Positions 1 through 8,748 of a DNA stretch of 64,000 nucleotides are shown here, piece after piece. Under the pieces are notes generated by a model. It ran no database searches. It had not been told where the DNA came from and was given only the letters and a program-made list of their open reading frames with translations. Origin of the DNA: Flavobacteriales bacterium. Its GTDB lineage: Bacteria > Bacteroidota > Bacteroidia > Flavobacteriales_F > PHOS-HE28. Each line of letters begins with the position of its first letter. Positions within the stretch are counted from its first letter, which is position 1. The stretch is taken from contig CP129489.1 in assembly GCA_030584065.1 (NCBI GenBank), positions 1,140,640 through 1,204,639 on the forward strand. The letters run 5' to 3'. A program made the position numbers and the translations under genes.

Positions 1-1
1 G

Positions 2-1852
2 GAGGAGGTGGTGGCCTTGGCGGAGATCGGCGTGGTGTTCCTGCTCTTCGTCATCGGAATGGAGTTCAGCCTGAAGAAACTCGCCAACCTGGGAAAGACG
101 GTGTTCGTGGGCGGCGCCCTTCAGGTGGCGCTCACCATCACGGGCATCGGCGGCGTGCTGCATGCCTTCGGCATGCGCACCGAGAGCGGCATCTTCATCG
201 GCTTCCTGGTCTGCCTGTCGAGTACGGCCATCGTCCTGCGGGCGCTCCAGGAGCGCGGGCGCACGGACAGCGCGCCGGGACGGGTGGCCACCGCGATCCT
301 CATCTTCCAGGACATCGTGGTGGTGCCCATGATGCTGCTGACGCCGCTGCTAGCCGGCCAAAGCGACGATATCGGGAACGACCTCCTCTGGCTGCTTGGC
401 AAGATGGCCATCCTCCTGGTGGCCGTTTTCGTTAGCGGGCGCTACCTGGTGCCCCGGCTGCTGCGTGTGGCGCTCAAAGGGCGGGGCAATGAGCTGTTCA
501 TCATCACCATCGTGGTGATCTGCTTCGCTGCGGCCTACACCACGCAGGCCATGGGCCTATCCCTGGCATTGGGCGCCTTCTTCGCCGGGCTGGTGATCAG
601 CGAGACGGAGCACGCTTACCATGCAACCGGCATCGTGCAGCCGTTCCATGAGCTCTTCCTCAGTTTCTTCTTCGTCTCCATCGGCATGCTGGTGGATGGA
701 GGGCTCTTCCTGCGCTCGCCGCTGACCATCCTTGCGCTGTTCATCGGCGCCACCCTTGTGAAGGTGCTCGCAGCCACCATCGCCGTATGGGTGCTGCGCT
801 ATCCGCTCCGCACGGCACTGCACACTGCGCTTTCCCTGTTCCAGCTCGGCGAATTCGGATTCGTGCTGGCCATCCCCGGCCTCAAACTCGGCCTGCTCTC
901 CAGCGACCACTACCAGCTCTTCCTGGCCGTTTCCATCCTGGGCATGGCCACAACACCGCTCATGCTGGACAGGTCGGAGCGCATCGTCCGACGGGTGTTC
1001 ATGCAGTTCGTACCGGCTGCGGTCAGCGAGCGCCTCGACCGGGTGATGCGTGTGAAGCTGGAGCAGGTACGCAAGCACGCCTCCGTCCTCAAGGGCCACC
1101 TGGTGGTGATCGGATACGGGCTCAATGGACAGAACGTGGCCAGGGCAGCGCTGAATGCAGGGGTGCGCTGCGCTGTCATCGAGGAGGACCCCGATCAGGC
1201 CGCACTGGCCCGTTCCGCCGGGTTGCCCGTGCTGCACGGGGATGCATGCAACACACACATGCTGGAACAGGCCCACGTGGAGAGCGCACGCGTCATCGTG
1301 GTGGCCATCAGCGATTCGGAGCAGACCGTGAAGATCGTGGCGGCCATCCGCAGCATCACCTCCACCGCCTACATCATCGTGCGCACGCGGTACGTGCGCG
1401 ACATGGAGCGCTATCTGGACGTGGGTGCGAATGAGGTGATACCGGAGGAATTCGAGACCAGCATCGAGATCTTCTACCGCGTGCTGCGCAAGTACCTGAT
1501 TCCGGAGGACCGGATCCAGGGATTGGTGGCGCAATGCCGCTCCCAGCACTACGGTATGCTCCGAGGGGCGCCATCCCTGCCCCGTGCCGCACAGGCCAAG
1601 CAGGATACGCTGACGATACCAGGGCTCGAGATCGCCACCCTGCCGGTGACCCAGGGCCGGGGAAAGGTGGTCGGCCGCAGCATCGGCGAAGCCGGGCTCC
1701 GGGAGAAGTACGGCGTAACGGTGCTCGCCATCAACCGGGGCGGCCGGTACATCACCAACATGAGGGGCGACACCCGCATCCTTACCGATGATGTGCTCTA
1801 CCTGCTGGGCAGCCCGGAGAGCATCGTTCGCCTCGACCAGGACCTGCGCTGA
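2..1852 (+). CDS. CPA2-family cation:proton antiporter (KefB/KefC-like), 5' truncated
   Basis: Inner-membrane monovalent cation/proton antiporter with a cytoplasmic nucleotide-binding regulatory part. The reading frame is already open at base 2 and the first visible residues lie inside a transmembrane helix (LLFVIGMEF). About the first 50-60 residues of the usual protein, with the true start, therefore lie upstream of the window. Visible residues 1 to about 330 are hydrophobic helices typical of Na_H_Exchanger. Residues about 355-480 form a TrkA_N Rossmann domain (GHLVVIGYGLNGQNVA, then acidic VIEEDPDQ). The last 80 residues resemble TrkA_C. Family knowledge suggests K+/H+ or Na+/H+ exchange gated by NAD(H) or a related ligand; the ion cannot be read from sequence. 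Confidence 0.88.
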   Translation, partial: EEVVALAEIGVVFLLFVIGMEFSLKKLANLGKTVFVGGALQVALTITGIGGVLHAFGMRTESGIFIGFLVCLSSTAIVLRALQERGRTDSAPGRVATAILIFQDIVVVPMMLLTPLLAGQSDDIGNDLLWLLGKMAILLVAVFVSGRYLVPRLLRVALKGRGNELFIITIVVICFAAAYTTQAMGLSLALGAFFAGLVISETEHAYHATGIVQPFHELFLSFFFVSIGMLVDGGLFLRSPLTILALFIGATLVKVLAATIAVWVLRYPLRTALHTALSLFQLGEFGFVLAIPGLKLGLLSSDHYQLFLAVSILGMATTPLMLDRSERIVRRVFMQFVPAAVSERLDRVMRVKLEQVRKHASVLKGHLVVIGYGLNGQNVARAALNAGVRCAVIEEDPDQAALARSAGLPVLHGDACNTHMLEQAHVESARVIVVAISDSEQTVKIVAAIRSITSTAYIIVRTRYVRDMERYLDVGANEVIPEEFETSIEIFYRVLRKYLIPEDRIQGLVAQCRSQHYGMLRGAPSLPRAAQAKQDTLTIPGLEIATLPVTQGRGKVVGRSIGEAGLREKYGVTVLAINRGGRYITNMRGDTRILTDDVLYLLGSPESIVRLDQDLR

Positions 1853-1995
1853 AGATCCGCTTGCCTTGCATCGGGCGAGCGCCGTCCGATTGATCACCAG
1901 TCGGCAGGCCCTTCGGCTGCCGATGGCACGGCCGCCCGAACCTTACAGGGCCGGCTTCCGTTCAACGCGCCCGCCAACCGCTTGAACCGCGACGC

Positions 1996-2418
1996 ATGCC
2001 CCAAGCCACGCTCCAGCACACAGAGGTCCTGCACATCCTGATCATCGATGATGAGGAGGACTGCAACTTCGTTACCAAGCTGGTGCTGAAGAAGGCGGGC
2101 TATACGGGGCGGGTGACCTGCTACACCAGTGCTGCGGAGGCGCTCGAGCACATGCGCAAGGGCATGGACCTGCCGGACCTCATGTTCGTGGACATAAACA
2201 TGCCTGCCGTGAGCGGGTTCGAGTTCCTCGCCACCTGCGAAGCGGAAGCTCTGCTGCCGAACGGACTCACGAGCGTAGTGATGTTCAGCAGCAGCAACCG
2301 CCCGAGCGATCTGGAGCGGGCCCTCTCCTTCCGGTCCGTGATGGGCTACGTGGAGAAAGCCCTCTCCGTGGAAAGCTTCGAGCGCGTGCTCGCCGATCGC
2401 GCCGGCCGACGTCTATGA
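1996..2418 (+). CDS. single-domain response regulator (CheY-like)
   Basis: A 140-residue receiver domain with no output domain. The acidic pocket is in LIIDDEEDCN, the phosphoacceptor Asp is in FVDINMPAVSG, the conserved Ser/Thr is in VVMFSSSNR, and the conserved Lys is in YVEKAL, so all phosphotransfer residues are present. It begins the cluster receiver, receiver, histidine kinase (1996-3504). With no DNA-binding domain it probably acts by protein contact or within a phosphorelay. The ATG at 1996 gives a normal receiver start, with about ten extra residues before the first strand. The 143 bp upstream shows no clear promoter box. Confidence 0.85.
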   Translation: MPQATLQHTEVLHILIIDDEEDCNFVTKLVLKKAGYTGRVTCYTSAAEALEHMRKGMDLPDLMFVDINMPAVSGFEFLATCEAEALLPNGLTSVVMFSSSNRPSDLERALSFRSVMGYVEKALSVESFERVLADRAGRRL

Positions 2419-2446
2419 CCCCAACCTCAAACCCATCATTGATAAG

Positions 2447-2809
2447 ATGAAGAAGATCCTGATCATCGAGGATGAGACGATCATTTCGTTCAGCTACCAG
2501 CTCCAGTTGGAGCGCATGGGCTTCGAGGTGATCGGTACGGCGCGAAGCTCGGAGGAAGCCGAGGAGCATATGCGGCGGGACCGGCCGGACCTGATCATCA
2601 TGGACATCTACCTCAAGGGGCCCAAGACGGGGCTCGAACTGGCCCAGGAGATCCATGCGAAGGACCCGATCCCCATCCTGTTCCTCACCGCCAGCACCAA
2701 GGCCGATGTCATAGAGGCCATCCGTGGACTGAAGGACGCGCACTACCTGCCCAAGCCCATCAATTCGGACAACCTCGAGGACATGCTGCAGCGATTCGCG
2801 CGCGCCTGA
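2447..2809 (+). CDS. single-domain response regulator
   Basis: A 120-residue receiver domain beginning KKILIIEDETIISF. The phosphorylatable Asp is in IIMDIYLKGPKTGLEL, the Thr is in LFLTASTK, and the conserved Lys-Pro is in LPKPI. The GPKTGLEL turn after the Asp resembles receivers that work with HisKA_2 or HWE kinases. A HisKA_2 kinase lies 2.3 kb downstream (5110-6429), which makes it a possible partner by inference. It follows the first receiver by 28 bp, and its stop overlaps the start of the next kinase by one base (TGATG), indicating translational coupling. Confidence 0.86.
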   Translation: MKKILIIEDETIISFSYQLQLERMGFEVIGTARSSEEAEEHMRRDRPDLIIMDIYLKGPKTGLELAQEIHAKDPIPILFLTASTKADVIEAIRGLKDAHYLPKPINSDNLEDMLQRFARA

Positions 2810-3504
2810 TGCCAGCCATGAAGGCCACCCCCGATCAATCGGACCGCCTCCACCGGTTCGCGCATGACCTGCGCAACCGGCTTGCAGCCATCCAGCAGGC
2901 GATCATGCAGCTGCACGAAGCGCCTGAAGCGGATCGCGGCGAGCTCATCCACTTCGCCGAGCAGCAGTACTTCAAGGCCATGCGCAGCACGGAAGAGCTG
3001 CTGGATGACTTTGGCATCGACCGCGTAATGTGCAGCCTGAAGCTCGGTCCCGTCGACCTGAGCGGCCTCGTTTCCGAGGCCATCGGGCGGCAGCGCCACC
3101 GGATCGAGCGGAAGGGCCAATCCATCCAGCTCGACATGGAGCCCGGCGTGCGTGTACTGGGCGACCCTCATTGGCTAGACCAGCTCGTGACCGCCCTCGT
3201 GAGCAATGCCTCGAAGTTCAGCGCGCACGGATCCCGCATCAGGGTATCGTTGCGGTGCGAGGCCGGGTCGGCCATCCTGAACGTGGAGGATGAAGGCATC
3301 GGCATGGATGCGGAGGACCTGGAGCAGGTCTTCACGCGCTATGCCTTGCTGAAAGGTCGGAGCACCGCCGGAGAGGCCCAGGGCCGTTCAACACTTGCCC
3401 GCGCCCAGCAATGGGCCGAGGCCCATGGCGGCAGCCTCAGGGCCTTCAGCAGCGGAACCGGACAGGGCAGCAGCTTCGCACTCAGCATCCCCCTTCTGCG
3501 CTGA
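2809..3504 (+). CDS. soluble sensor histidine kinase with an altered ATP lid
   Basis: A 231-residue cytoplasmic kinase with no membrane segment or sensory domain. The HisKA-like helix holds FAHDLRNRLAAIQ near residues 18-30, with the presumed phospho-His. The ATPase part has an N box (ALVSNASKF) near residue 127 and a G1 box (VEDEGIGMDAED). The usual second glycine box (GxGL) is replaced by EAQGRSTLARAQQWAEAHGG, so the ATP lid is degenerate while the following AEAHGG helix is kept. It could be a weak kinase, a phosphatase or a phosphotransfer scaffold. Start ATG 2809 overlaps the upstream stop; ATG 2818 is an alternative. It converges with the gene ending at 3512. Confidence 0.78.
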   Translation: MPAMKATPDQSDRLHRFAHDLRNRLAAIQQAIMQLHEAPEADRGELIHFAEQQYFKAMRSTEELLDDFGIDRVMCSLKLGPVDLSGLVSEAIGRQRHRIERKGQSIQLDMEPGVRVLGDPHWLDQLVTALVSNASKFSAHGSRIRVSLRCEAGSAILNVEDEGIGMDAEDLEQVFTRYALLKGRSTAGEAQGRSTLARAQQWAEAHGGSLRAFSSGTGQGSSFALSIPLLR

Positions 3505-3511
3505 CCATCGG

Positions 3512-4435
3512 TCAAGCCGGACGGGTGATGCGCTTGGCCACTCGCTGGCCGCGGTGGTTTACGGCCACGTTGAATTCCACCTCATCATTCACGGTGAGAT
3601 CCTCGAAGGCAAGACCCTCCAGGTCATCGTGCCTGAAGAAGAGGTTGTTGTCCGGGTACCGGATGAAGCCATACCCGTTCATCAGGCTCATGACGGTGCT
3701 GCGGTGGCGCTCATCATCGACCAGGGCCGCCGCGGGCCGCTCCCCCTCCCCTTCGTAGTCCCGGGACGGGTCGCGCATCACGAACATGTCGCGGACCACC
3801 TCATCATCCTCCTTCAGGCCCTCCTCGATGAGGTCATGCATGGGCAGCGGGTAGCTCACCTCATTCCACAGGTCCGTGCTGGTCCGGGTGGTCTGCTGCT
3901 CCCCTTGCTCATCGGTGAACTCGAAGTCCCACCCCATCAGCATGGTCTTGCAGCCGAGCGCGTGGAGCTTGCGCACCAAGGGTACGTGGTCACCGTCGCT
4001 GGCGATCAGCACGGCCACATCGAACCGTTTCAGCATGCACAGCTCATAGGTCTCCAGCGCCATGAGCACATCGATGCCCTTCTCACGCTTCCGACCGAGC
4101 AGGTCCTTCACGGGCAGGTAGTGGGTCTGGACCCCGTTGTACATCAGCACATCATCGAAGACACGGTCATAGTAGAGCTGGTTGGGCTTCTCGTTCGCAT
4201 CGCGCGCGCTGAACCGGCCGCGGAAGAAGTGGGCATCGATGATGTGGCAGAGGCTCGGGCGCGTGCCTTCCCGCTCGGCCAGCGTGTGCTTGATGAAATC
4301 ATGCACGCCGCCGATATGGAGACGCCGGCGGTGCGGATGCACATAGTTGTAGTAGTTGCTGACGTGGGTGAAGTAGCTACCGTCGTAGAACACCCCCACC
4401 TTGAGGGCTGCAGTGCCCTTGCTGCGATGATCCAT
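3512..4435 (-). CDS. NYN (PIN-like) domain protein with C-terminal cold-shock-like domain
   Basis: A 307-residue predicted RNA-acting protein. An NYN/LabA-type nuclease fold spans about residues 8-190: first Asp in VGVFYDGSYF, then GIDVLMALETYE, then the acidic core IASDGDHVPLVRKL. The C-terminal 65 residues resemble a cold-shock/OB domain, with MNGYGFIRY and NLFFRHDDLEGL at the positions of the two RNA-binding strands, ending RVAKRITRPA. NYN proteins are known or predicted metal-dependent RNases, so fusion to a cold-shock domain suggests an RNA nuclease or RNA-binding regulator. ATG 4435 was chosen because the 55-residue upstream extension is low quality and overlaps the divergent gene. Confidence 0.78.
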   Translation of the reverse strand: MDHRSKGTAALKVGVFYDGSYFTHVSNYYNYVHPHRRRLHIGGVHDFIKHTLAEREGTRPSLCHIIDAHFFRGRFSARDANEKPNQLYYDRVFDDVLMYNGVQTHYLPVKDLLGRKREKGIDVLMALETYELCMLKRFDVAVLIASDGDHVPLVRKLHALGCKTMLMGWDFEFTDEQGEQQTTRTSTDLWNEVSYPLPMHDLIEEGLKEDDEVVRDMFVMRDPSRDYEGEGERPAAALVDDERHRSTVMSLMNGYGFIRYPDNNLFFRHDDLEGLAFEDLTVNDEVEFNVAVNHRGQRVAKRITRPA

Positions 4436-4462
4436 AGTCGACACAGGTATTAGTGAAGGAGG

Positions 4463-4470
4463 CGAATGTA
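4463..4470 (-). promoter_or_regulatory. candidate -7 promoter box (TACATTCG) for the NYN gene
   Basis: On the minus strand TACATTCG lies 27 bp before the ATG at 4435. It matches the Bacteroidota box TAnnTTTG with one change, at a spacing like that of the perfect boxes elsewhere in this window. Confidence 0.4.
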
Positions 4471-4499
4471 GGCCGACACTGACCCACCATGCAGCTAAC

Positions 4500-5069
4500 T
4501 TGCGGTCCGTGCGGACCGTGCTCCTGATCATCCTCGCAGCCCTGCTCGGCCCGGTAGCCGAGTGCCAGCCCCTGGGGGCGGATGCCGCAGGCGCCATCAC
4601 CTACAGCCGCAGCATCACCGCGCCGCTCAATGCCGTGCTCCTATTCGACCGGGCACATGAAGCCTGGACATGGACCTTCGGGAAGGAACCCGGGGCCAGG
4701 GCGCTGCGGACGGACCGGGACGGCGGGATGCTCGAGGGCGTGGCCCGGGTCAATTACCGTTCGGCCCATCTGAGCATGCGCGACGAGACGATGGGGACCA
4801 TCCAGTACCGGGTCACCATCCATGTGAAGGCGGGCGAGTGCCGGATAACGGTCTCGGAGCTGACCCATTCCGGGAATCGGACAACGCCTCGGGGCGGTAT
4901 CCATTTCGGCCTGCTGCTGCGAGGGGATGAACCGGCAGGCCGCGTCCGCGGGGTGGGTGCAAGCAACAGCCGCCGCATCTATGCGGAAGTGAAGGCTGTG
5001 GCGGACGCACGCATCTCCACGGTGCTCCAGGCCTTCGAGGCCCGCCTGAGGGCAAATACGCAGCCCTGA
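4500..5069 (+). CDS. secreted DUF4468-like protein
   Basis: A 189-residue protein with an N-terminal signal peptide (TVLLIILAALLGPVAEC). The mature part resembles the Bacteroidota DUF4468 (TBP-like fold) family: a RAHEAWTWTF helix after the first strand, a variable loop ending DRDGGMLEGVARV, then alternating strands ending at ITVSELTHSG. Its function is unknown. No ATG is in frame, so initiation must be at TTG 4500 or GTG 4509/4518. Cys 22 after VAE is not a strong lipobox. The gene is divergent from the NYN gene and 41 bp before the kinase at 5110. Confidence 0.6.
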   Translation: MRSVRTVLLIILAALLGPVAECQPLGADAAGAITYSRSITAPLNAVLLFDRAHEAWTWTFGKEPGARALRTDRDGGMLEGVARVNYRSAHLSMRDETMGTIQYRVTIHVKAGECRITVSELTHSGNRTTPRGGIHFGLLLRGDEPAGRVRGVGASNSRRIYAEVKAVADARISTVLQAFEARLRANTQP

Positions 5070-5109
5070 GCGCAACCCTGCGAGGCCATGGCCGTTCAAG
5101 GTCGCGCAC

Positions 5110-6429
5110 ATGCTCCGTTCCATCGCTCGAAAGTGGTCACGCTGGCCGGCGGCCGCCGCCTTGGTGGCGCTGCTGTTCATCGCCTACGGAATCAATCTGA
5201 TGTCCCGCTCACGGGTGCTCCAGGCCAGCATCCAACGAGAGGTGATGCTGCTGGACGAACTCAGCCGCATGAACGACGAGCTGCACCGCGTCTCCCTGGT
5301 GCACCGGGTGGATATCTCCGCCCAGCAGCATCAATGGCCCCGGGAATCGGGCAAGCTGAGGCAGCTGGCCGCAGGGATCAGCGAGCGGTATGCGGGACTG
5401 CCGGGCATGGACCGCCTCCAGCAGGACCTGGGCCGAGTCATCCATCAAGCCGATTCGCTGCACGCCCTAGCGATGGCCAAAGGCGGCCATGTCTCCGACC
5501 CGAGGGCCTTGGAGGCCATCTTCCACATCATGATGCAGCGCGCCCAGAAGGTGATCGACGGAACCGCCCGCGAGGTGCACGAGAAAGGGCTGAGCAGCCA
5601 CACGGCATCGCTCAACGACAGATGGAACGAGGCGCAGTTCCTACTGGTGACCGCCTGCCTGCTCGCCATCGTCCTGGCCTGGCTGGTGGCCATGCGCAGC
5701 GACCTGCTCCGCGAGAGCCGCCTGCGGAGCGAGCAGCTCGCCCAGGCCAAGTCCACCCTGGAACGCACCAATCGCGAGCTGCGCGAGACCATGCTCAGCA
5801 AGGAGGAGAAGGAGGTGATGATCAAGGAGATCCACCATCGCGTGAAGAATAACCTCCAGATCGTGAAGAGCCTGATCCGCTTCCAGATGGACCAGGTGAA
5901 GGACGCGCGGACGCTGGAGCTCTTCAATGAATGCGTGAACCGCGTGAGCGCCATGGCCCTGGTGCATGAGCAGACCTACCTGAGCAAGGACCTCGCGAAC
6001 ATCGACGTGGGCACCTACCTGGCGCAGCTTACGCGCGACCTCTGTCAAGCCTACGCCATTGACATCCGCCTCGAGCACGATATCCGCATCCAGGTGCCGA
6101 CGCTTGGCGTGGATACGTTGATTCCCATGGGGCTCCTGATCAACGAGGTGATCTCCAACTCGCTCAAGTACGCCTTCAGGGGCCGCGATCGCGGCACCAT
6201 CATCGTGCACATCGATGGCAGCGATGGCGGCCTCCACCTGCGCATCGGCGACGATGGCGTGGGCCTTCCCGACCGCAGCCGCTGGGAGCGTCCGAACAGC
6301 CTAGGCATGGACCTCATCCATACCCTCGCCGATCAGCTGGATACCACGGTGCACCTGATGCCCGGCCAGGGAACCGTCTATGAACTCCGGCCCAAGCAGT
6401 CGGCTCTTGCGCGCAAGAGAAGGGCCTGA
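5110..6429 (+). CDS. membrane sensor histidine kinase, HisKA_2 type
   Basis: A 439-residue inner-membrane kinase. A first TM helix lies at about residues 13-31, an extracytoplasmic helical region at about 32-177, and a second TM helix at about 178-196 (LLVTACLLAIVLAWLVAM). A coiled linker leads to HisKA_2 with the phospho-His motif EIHHRVKNNLQIVKSL near residue 243. The ATPase domain has an N box (NEVISNSLKYAF), G1 (IGDDGVGLPD) and a short SLGMDLI segment as G2. HisKA_2 kinases usually signal to single receivers; the receiver at 2447 is a plausible partner but not adjacent. The extracytoplasmic region resembles no sensor I recognise. Confidence 0.85.
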   Translation: MLRSIARKWSRWPAAAALVALLFIAYGINLMSRSRVLQASIQREVMLLDELSRMNDELHRVSLVHRVDISAQQHQWPRESGKLRQLAAGISERYAGLPGMDRLQQDLGRVIHQADSLHALAMAKGGHVSDPRALEAIFHIMMQRAQKVIDGTAREVHEKGLSSHTASLNDRWNEAQFLLVTACLLAIVLAWLVAMRSDLLRESRLRSEQLAQAKSTLERTNRELRETMLSKEEKEVMIKEIHHRVKNNLQIVKSLIRFQMDQVKDARTLELFNECVNRVSAMALVHEQTYLSKDLANIDVGTYLAQLTRDLCQAYAIDIRLEHDIRIQVPTLGVDTLIPMGLLINEVISNSLKYAFRGRDRGTIIVHIDGSDGGLHLRIGDDGVGLPDRSRWERPNSLGMDLIHTLADQLDTTVHLMPGQGTVYELRPKQSALARKRRA

Positions 6430-6486
6430 CCGGGCAACGGTCCATCCCACACCTGTCAAGGCCATGGATGGCTCTGCGGCCCCGCA

Positions 6487-6494
6487 TACATTTG
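6487..6494 (+). promoter_or_regulatory. promoter -7 box (TACATTTG)
   Basis: A perfect Bacteroidota TAnnTTTG box, 24 bp before the ATG at 6519. It supports that start over an upstream in-frame start at 6468, which would be encoded across the promoter. No clear TTG -33 element is present. Confidence 0.6.
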
Positions 6495-6518
6495 GCGCGG
6501 ACCATCCAGCGCCTCACC

Positions 6519-8687
6519 ATGAAACCAACCGCTCCCATTGCCCTATCCCTTGCCGTGATGAGCGCCTGCGGGTCACCAGAGCAACCCATGGCGGAGAAGA
6601 TCGAGTACCCGGCGACGCGCCGGGATAGCGCAGCCGGCGACAGCCTGCATGGCACCTGGATCGCCGACCCCTACCGCTGGCTGGAGAACGACACCAGCGC
6701 CGAAACGGCTGAGTGGGTGAAGGCCCAGAACGCGGTTACCAACGCCTTCCTGGCCAAGATCCCCTTCCGTGACAGCCTCGCGAAACGCTACGAGGAGCTG
6801 TACAACTTCCCCAAGGTGGGTGGCCCCATGCGGGTGGGAGACCTCTTCTTCATCTGGAAGAACAGCGGACTGCAGAACCAGAGCGTGATCCATGTGCGCA
6901 AGGGCCTCGAGGGCGAGGACCGGGTATTCATCGACCCCAATCAACTTGACCCGGCCGGCACAACCACGTACAACCCCATGGGCCACAGCAAGGACAATCG
7001 CTACATGGCCGTAGGCGTCCAGAAGGCCGGCAGCGACTGGCAGGAGATCATGGTGTACGACCTCACCACCCTGCAGCCCACCACCGACCTGCTGAAGTGG
7101 AGCAAGTTCAGCGGGGCCTCGTGGTACAAGGACGGCTTCTTCTACAGCCGCTACCCCACCCCCGCCAAGGGCACCGAGCTGAGCGCCGCCAGCAAGTTCC
7201 AGAAGGTGTACTACCACAAGCTGGGCGATCCGCAGGAGAAGGACGTGCTCGTGTGGGAGAACACCCAGAACGGCGATCTCTACGTGGGCGTCGGCGTCAC
7301 CGAGGGTGAAGAGTTCGCCACCCTGTACGTGAGCACCGGCACCGACGGCTACGAGATGCATTTCCACGACCTGCGGAGCGGTGGCATCCCCTCCCCGGCC
7401 ACCACCTGGGTGCCCCTGCAGACCGGCTTCGACCACAAGACCAGTATCGTGGACTTCGTGCCCGGCACCGGCAAGTTCCTGGTGATGACCGAGGTGGACG
7501 CGCCCAACTACCGCCTGGTGGAGGTGGACCCGAAGAACCCCGCCAAGGAGAACTGGAAGGACATCATCCCTCAGGCCCCGGAACTGCTGCAGGGCGTGAG
7601 CACCGGCGGCGGACTGCTCTTCGCGGAATACCTGAAGGATGCCACCAGCCGCTTCTACCGCATGAAGCTCGATGGCACCGACAAGCAGGAGATCGCGCTG
7701 CCCGACATCGGAAGCGCGGGCGGCTTCGGCGGCAAGCGCGGCGACACGTTCAGCTTCTACAGCTTCACCAGCTTCACCGACCCCGGCAGCATCTACAAGT
7801 ACGACTACGCCACCGGCAAGAGCGAGGTGTGGTTCCGTCCCGAGCTGAAGTTCGACCCAAGCGACTTCGTCACCGAGCAGGTGTTCTACACCAGCAAGGA
7901 CGGCACAAAGGTGCCCATGTTCATCGTGCACAGGAAGGGCGTGGAGAAGAACGGCAAGAACCCCACGCTGCTCTATGCCTATGGTGGGTTCAATGTGAGC
8001 CTGACGCCTAGCTTCAGCACCAGCCGCATGCTGCTGCTGGAACAGGGCGGCGTGTTCGCGCTGGCCAACCTGCGCGGCGGTGGCGAGTACGGCGAGGACT
8101 GGCACAGGGCCGGCATGAAGGAGAAGAAGCAGAACGTGTTCGATGACTTCATCGCGGCGGCGGAATACCTGATCGCCGAGAAGTGGACCGACACCCCGCA
8201 CCTGGGCATCAACGGTGGCAGCAACGGCGGTCTGCTCGTGGGCGCGGTGATGACGCAGCGTCCCGACCTGTTCGGCGTGTGCTTCCCCGAGGTGGGCGTG
8301 CTGGACATGCTCCGCTTCCAGAAGTTCACCGCCGGCTTCGGCTGGGTGCCCGAGTACGGCAATGCCGAGAACAGCCCGGAGGAGTTCGCCTACCTGAAGG
8401 CCTACAGCCCGCTGCACAACGTGAAGCCCGCGAAGTACCCGGCCACGATGGTGATGACCGCCGACCACGACGACCGCGTGGTGCCCGCGCACAGCTTCAA
8501 GTTCATCAGCGCGCTGCAGCCGGCCCAGCAGGGCGATGCACCGGTGCTGATCCGCGTGGAGACCCAGGCCGGCCACGGCGCTGGCAAGCCCACCAGCAAG
8601 ATCATCGAGGAACAAGCGGATAAGTACGCCTTCTTCTTCAAGAGCGTGGGATTCACGCCATCCTTCTCCGGCGGATCGAAGCATTGA
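6519..8687 (+). CDS. prolyl oligopeptidase family (S9A) lipoprotein
   Basis: A serine peptidase cleaving after proline in peptides, predicted to be anchored as a lipoprotein. The start at 6519 gives a signal ending LSLAVMSAC|GS, a lipobox. The 722-residue protein keeps the family order: an N-terminal segment with DPYRWLEN, a beta-propeller at about 70-430, then the alpha/beta hydrolase domain. The triad is visible: Ser in GGSNGGLLVG near residue 567, Asp in DHDDRVVP near 650, His in AGHGAGKP near 686. Its length is normal for S9A. It is a single-gene unit with its own promoter and a hairpin 18 bp after the stop. Confidence 0.95.
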   Translation: MKPTAPIALSLAVMSACGSPEQPMAEKIEYPATRRDSAAGDSLHGTWIADPYRWLENDTSAETAEWVKAQNAVTNAFLAKIPFRDSLAKRYEELYNFPKVGGPMRVGDLFFIWKNSGLQNQSVIHVRKGLEGEDRVFIDPNQLDPAGTTTYNPMGHSKDNRYMAVGVQKAGSDWQEIMVYDLTTLQPTTDLLKWSKFSGASWYKDGFFYSRYPTPAKGTELSAASKFQKVYYHKLGDPQEKDVLVWENTQNGDLYVGVGVTEGEEFATLYVSTGTDGYEMHFHDLRSGGIPSPATTWVPLQTGFDHKTSIVDFVPGTGKFLVMTEVDAPNYRLVEVDPKNPAKENWKDIIPQAPELLQGVSTGGGLLFAEYLKDATSRFYRMKLDGTDKQEIALPDIGSAGGFGGKRGDTFSFYSFTSFTDPGSIYKYDYATGKSEVWFRPELKFDPSDFVTEQVFYTSKDGTKVPMFIVHRKGVEKNGKNPTLLYAYGGFNVSLTPSFSTSRMLLLEQGGVFALANLRGGGEYGEDWHRAGMKEKKQNVFDDFIAAAEYLIAEKWTDTPHLGINGGSNGGLLVGAVMTQRPDLFGVCFPEVGVLDMLRFQKFTAGFGWVPEYGNAENSPEEFAYLKAYSPLHNVKPAKYPATMVMTADHDDRVVPAHSFKFISALQPAQQGDAPVLIRVETQAGHGAGKPTSKIIEEQADKYAFFFKSVGFTPSFSGGSKH

Positions 8688-8704
8688 TCCAATCGGCGCT
8701 TGCG

Positions 8705-8736
8705 GAACGCCCGTGCCACCGCTGGTCCGGGCGTTC
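8705..8736 (+). terminator. hairpin terminator after the prolyl oligopeptidase gene
   Basis: Perfect 9-bp arms GAACGCCCG (8705-8713) and CGGGCGTTC (8728-8736) enclose a 14-nt loop, followed by the T-rich but interrupted TACTTTC. It lies between the stop at 8687 and the next ATG at 8749. The T tract is weak, so it could also act in the leader of the OsmC gene. Confidence 0.55.
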
Positions 8737-8748
8737 TACTTTCACCCC

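Noticed and set aside
557-1897. 446-codon frame antisense to the antiporter gene
   Set aside because: The composition is shadow-like (His/Ala/Gly runs) and the antiporter motifs on the plus strand are unambiguous.
1996-3504. A classic two-component system with a transcription factor
   Set aside because: Both receivers lack any output domain, so no direct gene target can be claimed.
3395-4453. 352-codon plus-strand frame opposite the NYN gene
   Set aside because: It starts inside the kinase gene and has His/Val-rich shadow composition; the minus strand has clear NYN and cold-shock-like motifs.
6573-8684. 703-codon open frame opposite the prolyl oligopeptidase gene
   Set aside because: The sense gene has an intact catalytic triad, lipobox, promoter and terminator; the antisense frame has none of these.
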